Assembly: GCA_041672845.1 (NCBI GenBank)
Contig: JBAYYV010000002.1
Coordinates: 372,001 to 436,000, forward strand
Direction: 5' to 3'
Length of the DNA: 64,000 bases
Origin: JBAYDV01 sp041672845
GTDB taxonomy: Bacteria > Bacteroidota > Bacteroidia > Bacteroidales > UBA932
Shown here: piece after piece, positions 1 to 9,952 of the stretch
Layout: the number at the start of each line of letters is the position of its first letter
How positions within the stretch are numbered: position 1 is the first letter of the stretch
The notes under the pieces: model-generated
Database searches by the model: none
What the model saw: only the letters and a program-made list of their open reading frames with translations
Told to the model about the DNA's origin: nothing
Made by a program: the position numbers and the translations under genes

Positions 1-611
1 CCTATATTAAAAGTAGTATTCAGTGGAATATCTTCTAATTCTATTTTCTTTAGTGACATACCGTTCCAGTTAAGTTTGCCGAAAGTAAAAGACTTTTTGA
101 GCATAGCTCCTAAGTTATTATCTATATCGAAAATAGTTTTTACACGACAGAAATTAGAACTTACTGATTCGACATACCCAATAATGGCATTAGGGCTTAT
201 TACCCCCATATCTTTTTTAATACTATCATTTTCTCCTTTATTTAATATAATATAATTATGAAGAGAGTTTGAACTATTATATATTACTTTAGCTGAATAA
301 TACTTATTAATATTAAAGTCTTTTAATGCTGTAGTATTTGGTTTATTTATTTCGAGATGAGATAAATCTTCTAGTTTTTCTTTTAATCTAACATTTTCAC
401 TTGCTAGGTTAGTATTTGTTTCTTTTAGATTATAAAAAGAACGATAATTATAACCAATTTTCCAAAACCAAGTATTAGTTTTTCTAACAGTCTTCATGAT
501 ATTCATTCTCTGAATAACAGAATCTTCTTTTATTAAATAAATAGAAAAACCTTCTAGAATCAAAAATGACACTAGAATTAAAATGATTTTAGGAAATCGG
601 TTTCTATTCAT
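1..611 (-). CDS. mreC: Rod shape-determining protein MreC (C-terminal part cut by window edge)
   Basis: MreC is a periplasmic scaffold of the elongasome that links MreB to the cell-wall synthases. About 203 residues are readable from the ATG at 609-611 and the frame runs off the window edge. The N-terminus has a short basic stretch, one membrane helix (about residues 8-27), then a region with coiled-coil character (about 60-85). It then enters the MreC beta domain, where I read the motifs ILNKGENDSI and GVISPNAIIGYVESV, typical of the family. The start codon overlaps the mreB stop (TAATG), so the two are translationally coupled. The order purH-mreB-mreC fits Bacteroidetes. Confidence 0.93.
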   Translation of the reverse strand, partial: MNRNRFPKIILILVSFLILEGFSIYLIKEDSVIQRMNIMKTVRKTNTWFWKIGYNYRSFYNLKETNTNLASENVRLKEKLEDLSHLEINKPNTTALKDFNINKYYSAKVIYNSSNSLHNYIILNKGENDSIKKDMGVISPNAIIGYVESVSSNFCRVKTIFDIDNNLGAMLKKSFTFGKLNWNGMSLKKIELEDIPLNTTFNI

Positions 612-1630
612 TATCTCATTAGGAATGAGTAGTGAGAAGGATCTCTTAGAGCGATATTAGTACCTCTAGCTACTGCTCTTAGAGGATCTTCTGCTACATG
701 AAAAGGAATATTGATTTTGTCAAATAATCTCTTATCTAAACCTTTAAGTAATGCCCCACCACCAGTAAGATAAATACCATGTTCTACTACATCTTGGTAT
801 AATTCAGGAGGTGTTACTTCTAATACTTGTAAAATAGCAGTTTCTATTTTGACTAAAGATTTATCTAAGCAGTGAGCTATTTCTTGGCTAGTAACAGCTA
901 TTTCTATAGGGTGAGCAGTCATTAGGTTAGGACCGCGAACTATGAATGGTTCTAGTTCTTCTTCTAAATCAGGAATAGCAGCACCTATTTTACATTTAAT
1001 AGCTTCAGATGTTAATTCTCCCACTTTTATATTATGTTGCTGACGCATGTATTGCTGTATTTCAGAAGTGAATAGGTCACCAGCTACACGAATAGACTGA
1101 TCACATACGATTCCACCTAAAGATATGACAGCGATTTCTGTAGTACCACCTCCTATATCTACTACCATATTTCCAGAAGGGGTTTCTACTTTAAGACCTA
1201 TACCCATAGCGGCAGCCATAGGCTCATATATTAGATAGATATCTCTAGCACCAGCATGTTCTCCTGAGTCTCTTACTGCTCTAATTTCTACTTCAGTACT
1301 TCCAGAAGGAATACAAACTACTAATTTGATATTAGGAGTAAATAAGGTTTTTTTATAATTAATCATTTTAATGAACCCACGAATCATTTGTTCTGCAGCA
1401 TTAAAGTTGGCAATTACGCCATCTCTAAGAGGTCTTACAGTTTTAATGTTAGGGTGAGTTTTTTCATGCATAAGCCTTGCTTTCTGACCGAAAGCGATAG
1501 CTTTTCCAGTAGTTTGATCGAAAGCTATTATGGATGGTTCGTCTACTACGATTTTATCATTCATCATGATAATCGTATTAGCTGTACCTAAATCCATTGC
1601 TAATTCTTGAGTGAGAAATGAAAATGCCAT
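611..1630 (-). CDS. mreB: Rod shape-determining protein MreB (actin-like)
   Basis: MreB is a cytoplasmic actin-like ATPase that forms membrane-associated filaments and directs lateral wall synthesis. The 339-residue length is normal. The phosphate-1 loop DLGTANT lies at about residue 14, the phosphate-2 motif VVDIGGGTTEIAV at about residue 157, and a C-terminal adenosine-binding stretch LTGGGALLKGLD near residue 288. The N-terminus MAFSFLTQELA resembles the short amphipathic membrane-binding end of the family. It lies 29 nt downstream of purH and overlaps mreC by one base, so it is probably part of one transcript. Confidence 0.97.
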   Translation of the reverse strand: MAFSFLTQELAMDLGTANTIIMMNDKIVVDEPSIIAFDQTTGKAIAFGQKARLMHEKTHPNIKTVRPLRDGVIANFNAAEQMIRGFIKMINYKKTLFTPNIKLVVCIPSGSTEVEIRAVRDSGEHAGARDIYLIYEPMAAAMGIGLKVETPSGNMVVDIGGGTTEIAVISLGGIVCDQSIRVAGDLFTSEIQQYMRQQHNIKVGELTSEAIKCKIGAAIPDLEEELEPFIVRGPNLMTAHPIEIAVTSQEIAHCLDKSLVKIETAILQVLEVTPPELYQDVVEHGIYLTGGGALLKGLDKRLFDKINIPFHVAEDPLRAVARGTNIALRDPSHYSFLMR

Positions 1631-1659
1631 ATATTGTTGTTTATCCTAATGTTAATTTT

Positions 1660-3186
1660 TTAGTGTTTAAAATGTCTTTTTCCAGTTATAACCATAGTCA
1701 TATTGTGATTATCACAATATTCAAAGCTATCTGAATCTTTAATAGATCCACCTGGGTGAATGACAGCATCTATACCTTCTTTATGTGCGATTTCTACACA
1801 ATCGGGAAATGGGAAAAACGCATCAGAAGCCATGACAGCTCCGTTTAATTCTAATTTAAAATATTTTGCTTTTCTGATAGCTTGTTTTAGTGCATCTACT
1901 CTAGATGTTTGTCCTATGCCACTAGCTACTAATTTAGAATCTTTAGCAAGGACTATAGCATTAGATTTAGAATGTTTTACTAAAATGTTAGCAAATAATA
2001 AATCGTCTATTTCTTTCTGAGTGGGTCTTTTTTTGGTTACTAATTGTAAATCTTTTTCAGTTTCTACTACGTTATCTTTATCCTGAACTAAAACTCCATT
2101 TAGAAGAGATCTGAATTTAGTAGAAGAAGTTAAATTTTTATTATTTTTTAAGATTCTTCTATTCTTTTTGTGTTTTAATATTTCTAACGCTTCATCATCA
2201 TAATCCGGAGCTATTACTATTTCGAAAAAAAGTTTATCCATTTCTTCTGCAGTAGCTTTGTCTATAGTAGCATTACTAGTGAAAATTCCTCCAAAAGCTG
2301 ATAATGGGTCAGAAGATAAAGCTTCTTTCCAAGCTTCCAGAACTGTAGTACGCATAGCGCAACCACATGCATTAGTATGTTTAATTATAGCTACAGCTGT
2401 AGAAGGAATATCAGAGATAAGTTCACAAGCAGCTTCTACATCTTGCATATTATTATATGATAATTCTTTTCCATAAAGCTGTTCTGGTAGAGAATTTTCA
2501 GGGCCGAAATAAGCAGCATTTTGATGAGGGTTTTCCCCATATCTTAAATGACGATGTTCTAATATATTCTTATTAAAAATAGGAATTTTAGTTTCTTGAT
2601 TGAAATAAGCACAGATAGCTGAATCATAATGAGAAGAAGTGACAAATGCTGCAGTAGCGAAATCTCTTCTTTCTTCTATACTAGTCATACCATTTTTTTC
2701 AATCAAAAGATTTAATACATCTTTGTATTGATTTTGAGAAGGAACTATAACTACATCTTTATAATTTTTGGCGGCTGCTCTAATAAGAGTAATGCCTCCA
2801 ATATCTATTTTTTCTATAATATCTTTTTCAACAGCACCTGATTTAACTGTTTCTTCGAAAGGATATAAATCGACTATAACTAAATCAATTTCTGGAATAT
2901 TATATTGTTCTCTTTCTAGTTTGTCTTTTTGAATATCTCTGCGGGTTAAAATACCACCACAAATTTTAGGATGTAATGTTTTTACTCTTCCTCCGAAGAT
3001 AGAAGGGTATTCTGTAATAGATTCAACTTTAGTAACGGGAATATGATGAGACTCTAAAAATTCACAAGTGCCACCAGTGGATATGATTTCACATTTTATG
3101 CGAATAAGTTCATTTGCTATATCAAGTATTTGGTCCTTATGATATACTGAAATTAGAGCCTTTTTAATTTTTTTGTTTTCTGCCAT
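1660..3186 (-). CDS. purH: Bifunctional AICAR transformylase / IMP cyclohydrolase
   Basis: PurH catalyses the last two steps of de novo IMP synthesis: formyl transfer from 10-formyl-THF to AICAR and ring closure. At 508 residues it has the normal two-domain form. The N-terminal MGS-like cyclohydrolase domain (about 1-140) shows ISTGGT and VKTLHPKICGGIL. The C-terminal transformylase domain contains the catalytic Lys-His in AIIKHTNACG (about residue 268) and ends with VIHPGGSIKDSD. It lies upstream of mreB and mreC on the same strand, an arrangement I associate with Bacteroidetes. I found no perfect TAnnTTTG box in the 105-nt divergent gap with ispD on this strand. Confidence 0.97.
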   Translation of the reverse strand: MAENKKIKKALISVYHKDQILDIANELIRIKCEIISTGGTCEFLESHHIPVTKVESITEYPSIFGGRVKTLHPKICGGILTRRDIQKDKLEREQYNIPEIDLVIVDLYPFEETVKSGAVEKDIIEKIDIGGITLIRAAAKNYKDVVIVPSQNQYKDVLNLLIEKNGMTSIEERRDFATAAFVTSSHYDSAICAYFNQETKIPIFNKNILEHRHLRYGENPHQNAAYFGPENSLPEQLYGKELSYNNMQDVEAACELISDIPSTAVAIIKHTNACGCAMRTTVLEAWKEALSSDPLSAFGGIFTSNATIDKATAEEMDKLFFEIVIAPDYDDEALEILKHKKNRRILKNNKNLTSSTKFRSLLNGVLVQDKDNVVETEKDLQLVTKKRPTQKEIDDLLFANILVKHSKSNAIVLAKDSKLVASGIGQTSRVDALKQAIRKAKYFKLELNGAVMASDAFFPFPDCVEIAHKEGIDAVIHPGGSIKDSDSFEYCDNHNMTMVITGKRHFKH

Positions 3187-3259
3187 GATAATTAAGAATA
3201 GAAATAACTTAAAAATAGTTAAATAATACGTAAAATTACTAAAAAATGTATAATAATCT

Positions 3260-3267
3260 TAATTTTG
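3260..3267 (+). promoter_or_regulatory. Predicted −7 promoter box for ispD
   Basis: TAATTTTG matches the Bacteroidetes −7 consensus TAnnTTTG exactly. It ends 24 nt before the ispD ATG, giving a predicted 5' leader of about 20 nt. No clear −33 TTTG is visible. Confidence 0.6.
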
Positions 3268-3291
3268 TAAGATAGAAAAAGAAAAAATATT

Positions 3292-4002
3292 ATGGATGCA
3301 AGAAAGTATGTAATTTTAACTGCTGGAGGTGTAGGTAAAAGAATGAAATCAAGTTTGCCTAAACAATTTTTAGAGATAAGCGGAATTCCTATTTTACGTC
3401 TTACCATAGAGGCTTTTAGGAAAGCATTTATTGAGAAAAAAGATAATAATGAAGAGAGTGGAGTAGAAATCGTATTGGTGATGCATCCAGATTATATAGA
3501 TAAATGGAAAGATTATTGTAAAAAAGAATCATACTTTTTCAAACATTACATTGTTTCAGGTGGTCTTACGAGATTCCATTCTGTTCAAAACGCTCTGAAA
3601 TTTTTACAACAAAATAAAGTTGGTCAAGACTGGACTAATACGCTTATAGCTGTTCATGATGGTGTGCGTCCTTTTATAACTCCAGCCAAGCTTAAAGAAT
3701 TATTTAGTATAGCGGAAGGGGAAGAAGCTTTAATTCCAATTTTAAAAATAGTAGATAGTATGAGGAAAGTTTTGCCTGATGGCAATACCCTTCCCGTTAA
3801 CAGAGATGAGTATATAACGATTCAAACTCCTCAAATATTTAGGGGTGATGTACTTATGGAAAGTTACAAGCTACCGTATTTAACTTCTTATACTGATGAT
3901 GCCTCAATAGTAGAAAAAGCTGGATATAAACTTACTTATACAGAGGGAGAACGTACAAACTTAAAAATTACTGTGCCAGAGGATCTAATTAGTATCCATT
4001 AA
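3292..4002 (+). CDS. ispD: 2-C-methyl-D-erythritol 4-phosphate cytidylyltransferase
   Basis: IspD makes CDP-methylerythritol from MEP and CTP in the non-mevalonate isoprenoid pathway. The 236-residue protein begins with the nucleotide-binding signature LTAGGVGKRMKSSLPKQF, contains VHDGVRPF in the middle, and has TDDASIVEKAG near the C-terminus, all diagnostic. Its pathway partner ispF is in the same window (46.6 kb) but is not linked. The gene has its own predicted promoter and stops one base from the topA end on the opposite strand, leaving no room for a separate terminator. Confidence 0.96.
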   Translation: MDARKYVILTAGGVGKRMKSSLPKQFLEISGIPILRLTIEAFRKAFIEKKDNNEESGVEIVLVMHPDYIDKWKDYCKKESYFFKHYIVSGGLTRFHSVQNALKFLQQNKVGQDWTNTLIAVHDGVRPFITPAKLKELFSIAEGEEALIPILKIVDSMRKVLPDGNTLPVNRDEYITIQTPQIFRGDVLMESYKLPYLTSYTDDASIVEKAGYKLTYTEGERTNLKITVPEDLISIH

Positions 4003-4003
4003 T

Positions 4004-6298
4004 TTATTTTTTCTTTTTCTTGGCCAGTTGTTTTTCAATAATTTCTTGGCATTGTTCTAACGTCAACTCTTCAGGGGTAGTGCCTTTTGGAATTTTGTAA
4101 TTCTTTTTAGCTTGTTTGATATATGGGCCATAACGTCCGATTAAAATATGAATATCTTCTTCTTCGAAATCTTTAATCTTGCTCTTAATTTTTTTCTCTT
4201 TATTATCCTTAATTAACTGAATAGCTTCTTCTAGTGTAAATGTATAAGGATCAGCATTTTTAGGAAGAGAAATGAATTCTTTGTTGTAATTAATATATGG
4301 TCCAAATCTACCTATAGCACATTTAATAGGTAAATCTTCTAAATTGCCCAAAATTCTAGGCAGTTTAAAAAATTGTAATGCTTGTTCGATAGTAACATTT
4401 TCAATTAGAACGCCTTTCGGTAATGCTGCGAATTTCTTGTCTTTATCGTCAGATTCACCTAACTGAACAAGTGGTCCGAATTTACCCATTCTAGCAATAA
4501 TAGTTTTATTAGTTTTAGGATCAATTCCTATTGTCCGACTAGTATCTTTATGCCCTTTTTCGTTTGAAATAGTTTCTATTTTTTTGTGGAATCTAGAATA
4601 GAAATCTTTGATATCTTTATTCCAAGGAGCTTTACCAGCAGCGATAGTATCAAAACTTTCTTCTACTTCAGCAGTAAAGCCGTAATCTACTACTGAATCG
4701 AAATTCTCTATAAGATAATCAGTTACGATAATTCCTATATCTTCAGGACATAATTTCCCTTTTTCTGAACCTATAATCTCTTCAGTAGATTTTTCTGATA
4801 ATTTAGCATCACTAAGTAGTAGAGAACTAATGTTCATTTTCTGACCTATTCTGTTACCTTTAACTATATAACCTCTATGATGTAGTGTAGTAATAGTAGG
4901 CGCATAAGTAGAAGGACGACCTATTCCTAATTCTTCCATTTTTTTAACGAGAGAAGCTTCAGTATATCTATAAGGATGTTGAGTATATTTTTCTTGAGCT
5001 CTAATTTCTTGCATTAACATATTTTGACCTTCTGATAATAATGGTAGAAGATTTTTACGTTCTTCATTATTCTCATCATCTTTAGATTCAATATATACTT
5101 TCAAAAAACCATCGAATAAGATTTGCTCACCTTGAGCAGTAAATTTCTCATTATTCTTATTATTTAAGATTTTAAGTGTAGTCTTTTCTAAAGAAGCATC
5201 TGACATCTGAGATGCAATAGCTCTTTTCCAGATTAATTGATAAAGTCTTTTATCACGAGCAGCCCCTTTTATATCTATGTTCGCAAAACTGGTAGGTCGG
5301 ATAGCTTCATGGGCTTCTTGTGCACCTTTAGAATGAGTTTTATACTGTCTAGTTTTAGAATATTTTTCCCCGTACAAATCGGTAATAGTTTCTTTCGCTG
5401 CAGATAGAGCTAATTTAGATAAATTGGTAGAGTCAGTTCTCATATAAGTAATTAATCCAGACTCGTATAAATGCTGAGCTATACTCATGGTTTGAGATAC
5501 AGAAAAACCAAATTTACGACCAGCTTCTTGCTGCATAGAAGATGTAGTGAAAGGAGGTGCAGGTTTCTTAACTACTTTTTTGGTTTCAGTTTTTCCGATT
5601 TTAAATTCGGCTCCATTAAACTCATTAAGTAGTTTTTTAGCAGTATTTATATCTTTGATTTTCTGATCTATAGTTCCTTTTATCGATTTATTATCATTAT
5701 CAGTAAGAAAATTACCATCTATTCTATAATAAGAATGTGGCTTAAAAGCTATGATTTCTCTTTCTCTGTCGACAATAAGTCTAAGAGCAGCAGACTGGAC
5801 ACGACCCGCAGAAAGAGAAGGTTTAATTTTCTTCCATAATACAGGAGATAATTCAAAGCCTACTAATCTATCAAGTACACGACGAGCTTGCTGAGCATTA
5901 ACTAAATCCAAATTAATAGTTCTTGGATTATCTATAGCATGTAAAATAGCAGTCTTAGTAATTTCATGAAAAACGATTCTTTTAGTATTTTCAGGTTTTA
6001 AACCTAAACATTCATATAGATGCCATGCAATAGCTTCTCCCTCGCGGTCCTCATCTGATGCAATCCATACTATTTTTGCTTTTTTAGCTGCTGCTTTAAG
6101 TTCTGTGACTATTTTTTTCTTATCTTGAGAAATAACATAATTAGGTTCGAAATCATGTTCTACATCTATTCCTAAATTTTTCTTAGATAAATCTCTAATA
6201 TGACCAAAACTAGATTTTACTATATAATCTTTACCAAGAAATTTCTCGATAGTCTTCGCCTTAGCTGGCGATTCGACAATTACTAAATTTTCTCCCAT
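4004..6298 (-). CDS. topA: DNA topoisomerase I (type IA)
   Basis: TopA relaxes negative supercoils through a 5'-phosphotyrosine intermediate. The 764-residue protein opens with the TOPRIM domain (VIVESPAKAKTIEKFL, then SDEDREGEAIAWH for the acidic Mg site). The active tyrosine is in GLITYMRTDST near residue 285. The C-terminus lacks Cys4 zinc ribbons. Instead it has three copies of a GR(x)GPY-type repeat (about residues 600-750) and a lysine-rich tail. That architecture is known in bacterial TopA families. It converges with ispD. Confidence 0.96.
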   Translation of the reverse strand: MGENLVIVESPAKAKTIEKFLGKDYIVKSSFGHIRDLSKKNLGIDVEHDFEPNYVISQDKKKIVTELKAAAKKAKIVWIASDEDREGEAIAWHLYECLGLKPENTKRIVFHEITKTAILHAIDNPRTINLDLVNAQQARRVLDRLVGFELSPVLWKKIKPSLSAGRVQSAALRLIVDREREIIAFKPHSYYRIDGNFLTDNDNKSIKGTIDQKIKDINTAKKLLNEFNGAEFKIGKTETKKVVKKPAPPFTTSSMQQEAGRKFGFSVSQTMSIAQHLYESGLITYMRTDSTNLSKLALSAAKETITDLYGEKYSKTRQYKTHSKGAQEAHEAIRPTSFANIDIKGAARDKRLYQLIWKRAIASQMSDASLEKTTLKILNNKNNEKFTAQGEQILFDGFLKVYIESKDDENNEERKNLLPLLSEGQNMLMQEIRAQEKYTQHPYRYTEASLVKKMEELGIGRPSTYAPTITTLHHRGYIVKGNRIGQKMNISSLLLSDAKLSEKSTEEIIGSEKGKLCPEDIGIIVTDYLIENFDSVVDYGFTAEVEESFDTIAAGKAPWNKDIKDFYSRFHKKIETISNEKGHKDTSRTIGIDPKTNKTIIARMGKFGPLVQLGESDDKDKKFAALPKGVLIENVTIEQALQFFKLPRILGNLEDLPIKCAIGRFGPYINYNKEFISLPKNADPYTFTLEEAIQLIKDNKEKKIKSKIKDFEEEDIHILIGRYGPYIKQAKKNYKIPKGTTPEELTLEQCQEIIEKQLAKKKKK

Positions 6299-6397
6299 AA
6301 TTAATTTTCTGCCTTTTTTATTTAAATAGCTACCTTTTTTATTATGATAATAATCTGCAAAGTAAGCTATAAAGTAAGATAAAAACCAAATTTTTTC

Positions 6398-6405
6398 TAA
6401 ATTTG
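6398..6405 (+). promoter_or_regulatory. Predicted −7 promoter box for the penicillin-binding protein gene
   Basis: TAAATTTG matches TAnnTTTG exactly. A start site near 6409 would place an 18-codon reading frame and then the PBP gene on one transcript with a 65-nt leader. Confidence 0.55.
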
Positions 6406-6420
6406 CTAATTAATATAATT

Positions 6421-6477
6421 ATGAGATATTTAAATGACCAATTAAAAATCGCAAAAAAATATTCACTTATAAGATGA
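6421..6477 (+). CDS. Possible 18-codon leader peptide overlapping the PBP start
   Basis: An ATG at 6421 opens an 18-codon frame (MRYLNDQLKIAKKYSLIR) whose TGA stop overlaps the PBP start codon in an ATGA arrangement. It begins about 12 nt after the predicted transcription start. I see this directly. Whether it is translated is inference: such overlap would allow translational coupling, but an 18-codon frame can occur by chance in AT-rich DNA. Confidence 0.3.
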   Translation: MRYLNDQLKIAKKYSLIR

Positions 6478-8846
6478 AAGATAAAAACAAGAAATATTTA
6501 AATAGAGCACTTTGGATAGTCTTTTTAGCACCTATAGTACTACTTATTCTTGCTTTAATTATAGTAGGAAGTTTTACTAAAATCCCCTCATTTAAAGAGT
6601 TAGAAAATCCTGAAAGTAATTTAGCTACAGAGTTAATATCATCTGATGGAGAAATAATAAATACATATCATATCGAAAATAGAGTTTTTGTTAGATATGA
6701 AGATTTATCTCCATATCTGTTAGACGCTGTATTATCTACTGAAGATGTAAGATTCTATAATCATACTGGTATAGATTTTAAAAGTCTTATACGAGTGGGA
6801 GTAAAATCTTTATTATTAGGAAATACTAGTTCAGGAGGAGGTGGAAGCACTATTACTCAGCAATTAGCTAAAACACTTTTTCCCCGTGATACATCTAGGA
6901 TTAATTTCCCAGGGGGAAGTAAAATTAAATTGATCAAAAATAAATTTAGAGAATGGATAACAGCCGTTAAGTTAGAAAGAAATTATACGAAAGATGAAAT
7001 ACTAACTATGTATCTAAATGTAATTTTTTTCGGTAGTAATGCTTATGGAATTAAATCTGCTGCCAATACTTTTTTCGATAAGGAACCATGGGAATTAAAC
7101 ATACAGGAATCAGCGTCTTTAGTAGGAATGGTAAATAAACCTACCCGTTTTAATCCAGTTTTACATTATGAGAACTCTATAAAAAGAAGAAATCATGTTT
7201 TAAGGCAAATGGCTAAATATGATTTTATATCTGAGCAAGTTTGTGACTCAATATTAAATTTACCTATTGATCTACATTATGAAGTGCAAGACCATAATTC
7301 GGGTCTTGCTCCATATTTTAGGGATATGATAAGAAGAGTAATGAATGAGCACAAACCTAAAAAGAAAAATTATTATTTTGGTGATGATTATAGAAGAGAT
7401 TTAAAATTATGGGAAGAAGATGCTTTGTATGGATGGTTAAATAAAAATCTTAAACCGGATGGTACTAAATATAATCTTGATAGAGATGGTCTTAAGATAT
7501 ATACTACTATTAATTCCAAAATGCAGAAATATGCAGAAGAAGCTGTAGAAGAACATTTAGGCACCCAATTGCAAAAAGATTTTTTTACAGATATGGCGGA
7601 AAAAGAAAACAAACCTTTCGCTGTAGATGTAGCAGAGGAACAAACAGAAGTATTGATGGCTCAAGCTCGCAAATGGAGTGATAGATATTATCGTTTAAAT
7701 CTAGCAGGAGCTGATACTATTGAAATAAAAGCTGCTTTTGAAAAGCAATATGAAATGAGAGTTTTCTCATGGAATAAAGCAGGATATATAGATACTATAA
7801 TGAGTCCTAATGATTCTATTAGATATTATAAATCATTCCTGCGTGCAGCATTTATTGCTATGGAAGCACATACAGGTAATGTATTAGCATATGTAGGTGG
7901 ACCTAATTATAGATATTTCAAGTATGATAATGCTTCTCAGTCTAAACGACAAGTGGGATCTACTATTAAGCCATTTTTATATACATTGGCTATGCAAGAA
8001 GGTTGTTCACCATGTGATGAAGTTATGAATGTACCACAAACTTTTATAGTAGGTGATACTACTTGGACTCCTCAGAGTACGGATCGTGCAGAATGGATGG
8101 GTAGAATAGTAACTCTCAAGTGGGGACTAACTCATAGTTCAAATAATATATCAGCTTATTTAATGAAACGTTTCGGTCCTAAAGCTATGGTAGAAATGTG
8201 TAGAAAGATGGGAATTAGCTCATATCTTCCTGCCGTTCCTTCATTATGTGTAGGGCCAGCGGATATTAGAGTACAAGAAATGGTATCTGCTATAAATACT
8301 TTTCCTAGTCAAGGAGTACATGTAGAGCCTGTGTTTATTTCTAAGATTACTGATAAACAAGGTAATGTGATTTCTCACTTTGCTTCTAGACAACATGAAG
8401 CGATCTCTGCTAAAACAGCTTATCTTATGGTAAATTTAATGGAAAATGTAGTAAACCATGGTACAGGTGGAAGACTTCGTTGGAAATATGGGTTTAAAGG
8501 TGAAATAGCAGGAAAAACGGGGACAACTAATAATCAAGCTGATGGTTGGTTCATAGGGTACACTCCTAAATTTACTGCAGGTGTATGGGTCGGAGCAGAA
8601 GATAGGCAGATACATTTTGAGAGTCTTCATTTTGGTAGTGGTTCTAATATGGCTCTTCCTATATGGGCGTTATTCTATAAGAAAGTAATAGAAGACGGAT
8701 CTCTTGGAATTAGCCCTGAAGATAAATTTATGGCACCTCCAGGAATAAAAATGAACTTAGACTGTACAGTCGTTCCACCACCTAAAGAAGGCGAAACAGA
8801 AGTTAAAAAGCCTAGGAAAGATAATTTAGAAGAAACTTATTTCTAA
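6474..8846 (+). CDS. mrcA: Class A penicillin-binding protein (PBP1A-type glycosyltransferase/transpeptidase)
   Basis: This bifunctional enzyme polymerises lipid II and cross-links peptidoglycan at the outer face of the inner membrane. The 790-residue protein has one N-terminal membrane anchor (about 13-33). The GT51 domain carries the catalytic glutamate in STEDVRFYNHTG (about residue 89) and STITQQLAK. The transpeptidase domain has SxxK as STIK near residue 496, SxN as SSN near 555 and KTG as GKTGTT near 680. The family identification is firm; the exact paralogue name (PBP1A versus PBP1B/C) is less so. The tail is polar and Pro/Lys-rich. Confidence 0.94.
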   Translation: MKDKNKKYLNRALWIVFLAPIVLLILALIIVGSFTKIPSFKELENPESNLATELISSDGEIINTYHIENRVFVRYEDLSPYLLDAVLSTEDVRFYNHTGIDFKSLIRVGVKSLLLGNTSSGGGGSTITQQLAKTLFPRDTSRINFPGGSKIKLIKNKFREWITAVKLERNYTKDEILTMYLNVIFFGSNAYGIKSAANTFFDKEPWELNIQESASLVGMVNKPTRFNPVLHYENSIKRRNHVLRQMAKYDFISEQVCDSILNLPIDLHYEVQDHNSGLAPYFRDMIRRVMNEHKPKKKNYYFGDDYRRDLKLWEEDALYGWLNKNLKPDGTKYNLDRDGLKIYTTINSKMQKYAEEAVEEHLGTQLQKDFFTDMAEKENKPFAVDVAEEQTEVLMAQARKWSDRYYRLNLAGADTIEIKAAFEKQYEMRVFSWNKAGYIDTIMSPNDSIRYYKSFLRAAFIAMEAHTGNVLAYVGGPNYRYFKYDNASQSKRQVGSTIKPFLYTLAMQEGCSPCDEVMNVPQTFIVGDTTWTPQSTDRAEWMGRIVTLKWGLTHSSNNISAYLMKRFGPKAMVEMCRKMGISSYLPAVPSLCVGPADIRVQEMVSAINTFPSQGVHVEPVFISKITDKQGNVISHFASRQHEAISAKTAYLMVNLMENVVNHGTGGRLRWKYGFKGEIAGKTGTTNNQADGWFIGYTPKFTAGVWVGAEDRQIHFESLHFGSGSNMALPIWALFYKKVIEDGSLGISPEDKFMAPPGIKMNLDCTVVPPPKEGETEVKKPRKDNLEETYF

Positions 8847-8911
8847 TAAATTCCTATTTATATAAGAAATAGTTTACAAGTAGATATTTTAAAGAATATA
8901 TAATATATATA

Positions 8912-9952
8912 ATGAAAAAAATAGCGGTAGTATATGGCGGATTTTCATCAGAATACGATATTTCTATAAAAAGTGGAAAAAATATCGCCGCCAATATTGA
9001 TAAAAATAAATATGAGGTATATGAAGTCCTAATAGCCAAAAAACCTCTCGATAAGTGGAGCGTGATGTTGTCTGAAGACAATACCAGATCTTGTGGTTCA
9101 GCAAAAACAGTGGAAATCGACAAATCTGATTTTTCTTTTATGCTTAATGGCCAAAAGGTAAAATTTGATCTTGCATATATAATTATACATGGAAGTCCAG
9201 GAGAAAATGGTATTCTTCAGGCTTATTTCGAAATGATAGGTCAGTCATATGTAGGTTGTAATTCCTTTACGGCAGCACTTTCATTTGACAAATATGCTTG
9301 TAAATCATTTTTAAAAGGAACAAGTGTTCACATGGCCAAAGATTTCTTCCTAAGAAAATCTAACGATTCGCAGTTTCCTATTAAAGAGATTGTCCACAGA
9401 CTAACTTTTCCTATGTTTGTTAAACCAAATAATGGCGGAAGTAGTTATGGAATTTCTAAAGTTAAAAAAGTAGAAGATTTATCCAAAGCTTTAGACTATG
9501 CTTTTGCCGAAGATGACACATTAATTATCGAAGAACAAATAAAAGGACAGGAACTAACTTGTGCAGTTTATCCAAGATGTTTAGATGCTGTAAAAAATAA
9601 TAAAGTATCTTCAAAATTTATTTCTTATGCGTTACCTGTAACAGAGATAATTCCCGAAACAGAATATTTTGATTATGAAGCTAAATACTTAGGGAAAAGT
9701 GCGGAAATTTGTCCAGCACAGATAGATAACGACTTAAAAGAAAGAATTCAAAAAATATCTGTAGAACTTTATGATTATATGGGTTGTAGTGGATTAGTCA
9801 GAATAGATTACATCTATGACGGTCTAGACATATATTTCTTAGAAGTAAATCTAACACCTGGAATGACTGCCGAAAGTATAGTTCCTAAAATGGTAAAAGT
9901 AGATGGATTACATATGACTGATTTCTTAACGGAAGTTATTGAAAATAGATAA
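8912..9952 (+). CDS. ddl: D-alanine--D-alanine ligase
   Basis: Ddl is an ATP-grasp ligase that joins two D-alanines for the peptidoglycan stem peptide. The 346-residue protein begins KKIAVVYGGFSSEYDIS, has the substrate-binding IIHGSPGENG, the ATP-grasp loop KPNNGGSSYGI and the terminal Mg and substrate signature FLEVNLTPGMTAES. It overlaps prmC by one base (TAATG), so the two are translationally coupled. It follows the PBP gene by 65 nt in the same direction, grouping two wall-synthesis genes. Confidence 0.96.
   Translation: MKKIAVVYGGFSSEYDISIKSGKNIAANIDKNKYEVYEVLIAKKPLDKWSVMLSEDNTRSCGSAKTVEIDKSDFSFMLNGQKVKFDLAYIIIHGSPGENGILQAYFEMIGQSYVGCNSFTAALSFDKYACKSFLKGTSVHMAKDFFLRKSNDSQFPIKEIVHRLTFPMFVKPNNGGSSYGISKVKKVEDLSKALDYAFAEDDTLIIEEQIKGQELTCAVYPRCLDAVKNNKVSSKFISYALPVTEIIPETEYFDYEAKYLGKSAEICPAQIDNDLKERIQKISVELYDYMGCSGLVRIDYIYDGLDIYFLEVNLTPGMTAESIVPKMVKVDGLHMTDFLTEVIENR

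Noticed and set aside
1388..1591. Open frames inside mreB, purH, uvrA, the S9 peptidase and other genes
   Set aside because: They lie entirely opposite or out of frame to well-supported genes and show no recognisable protein features.
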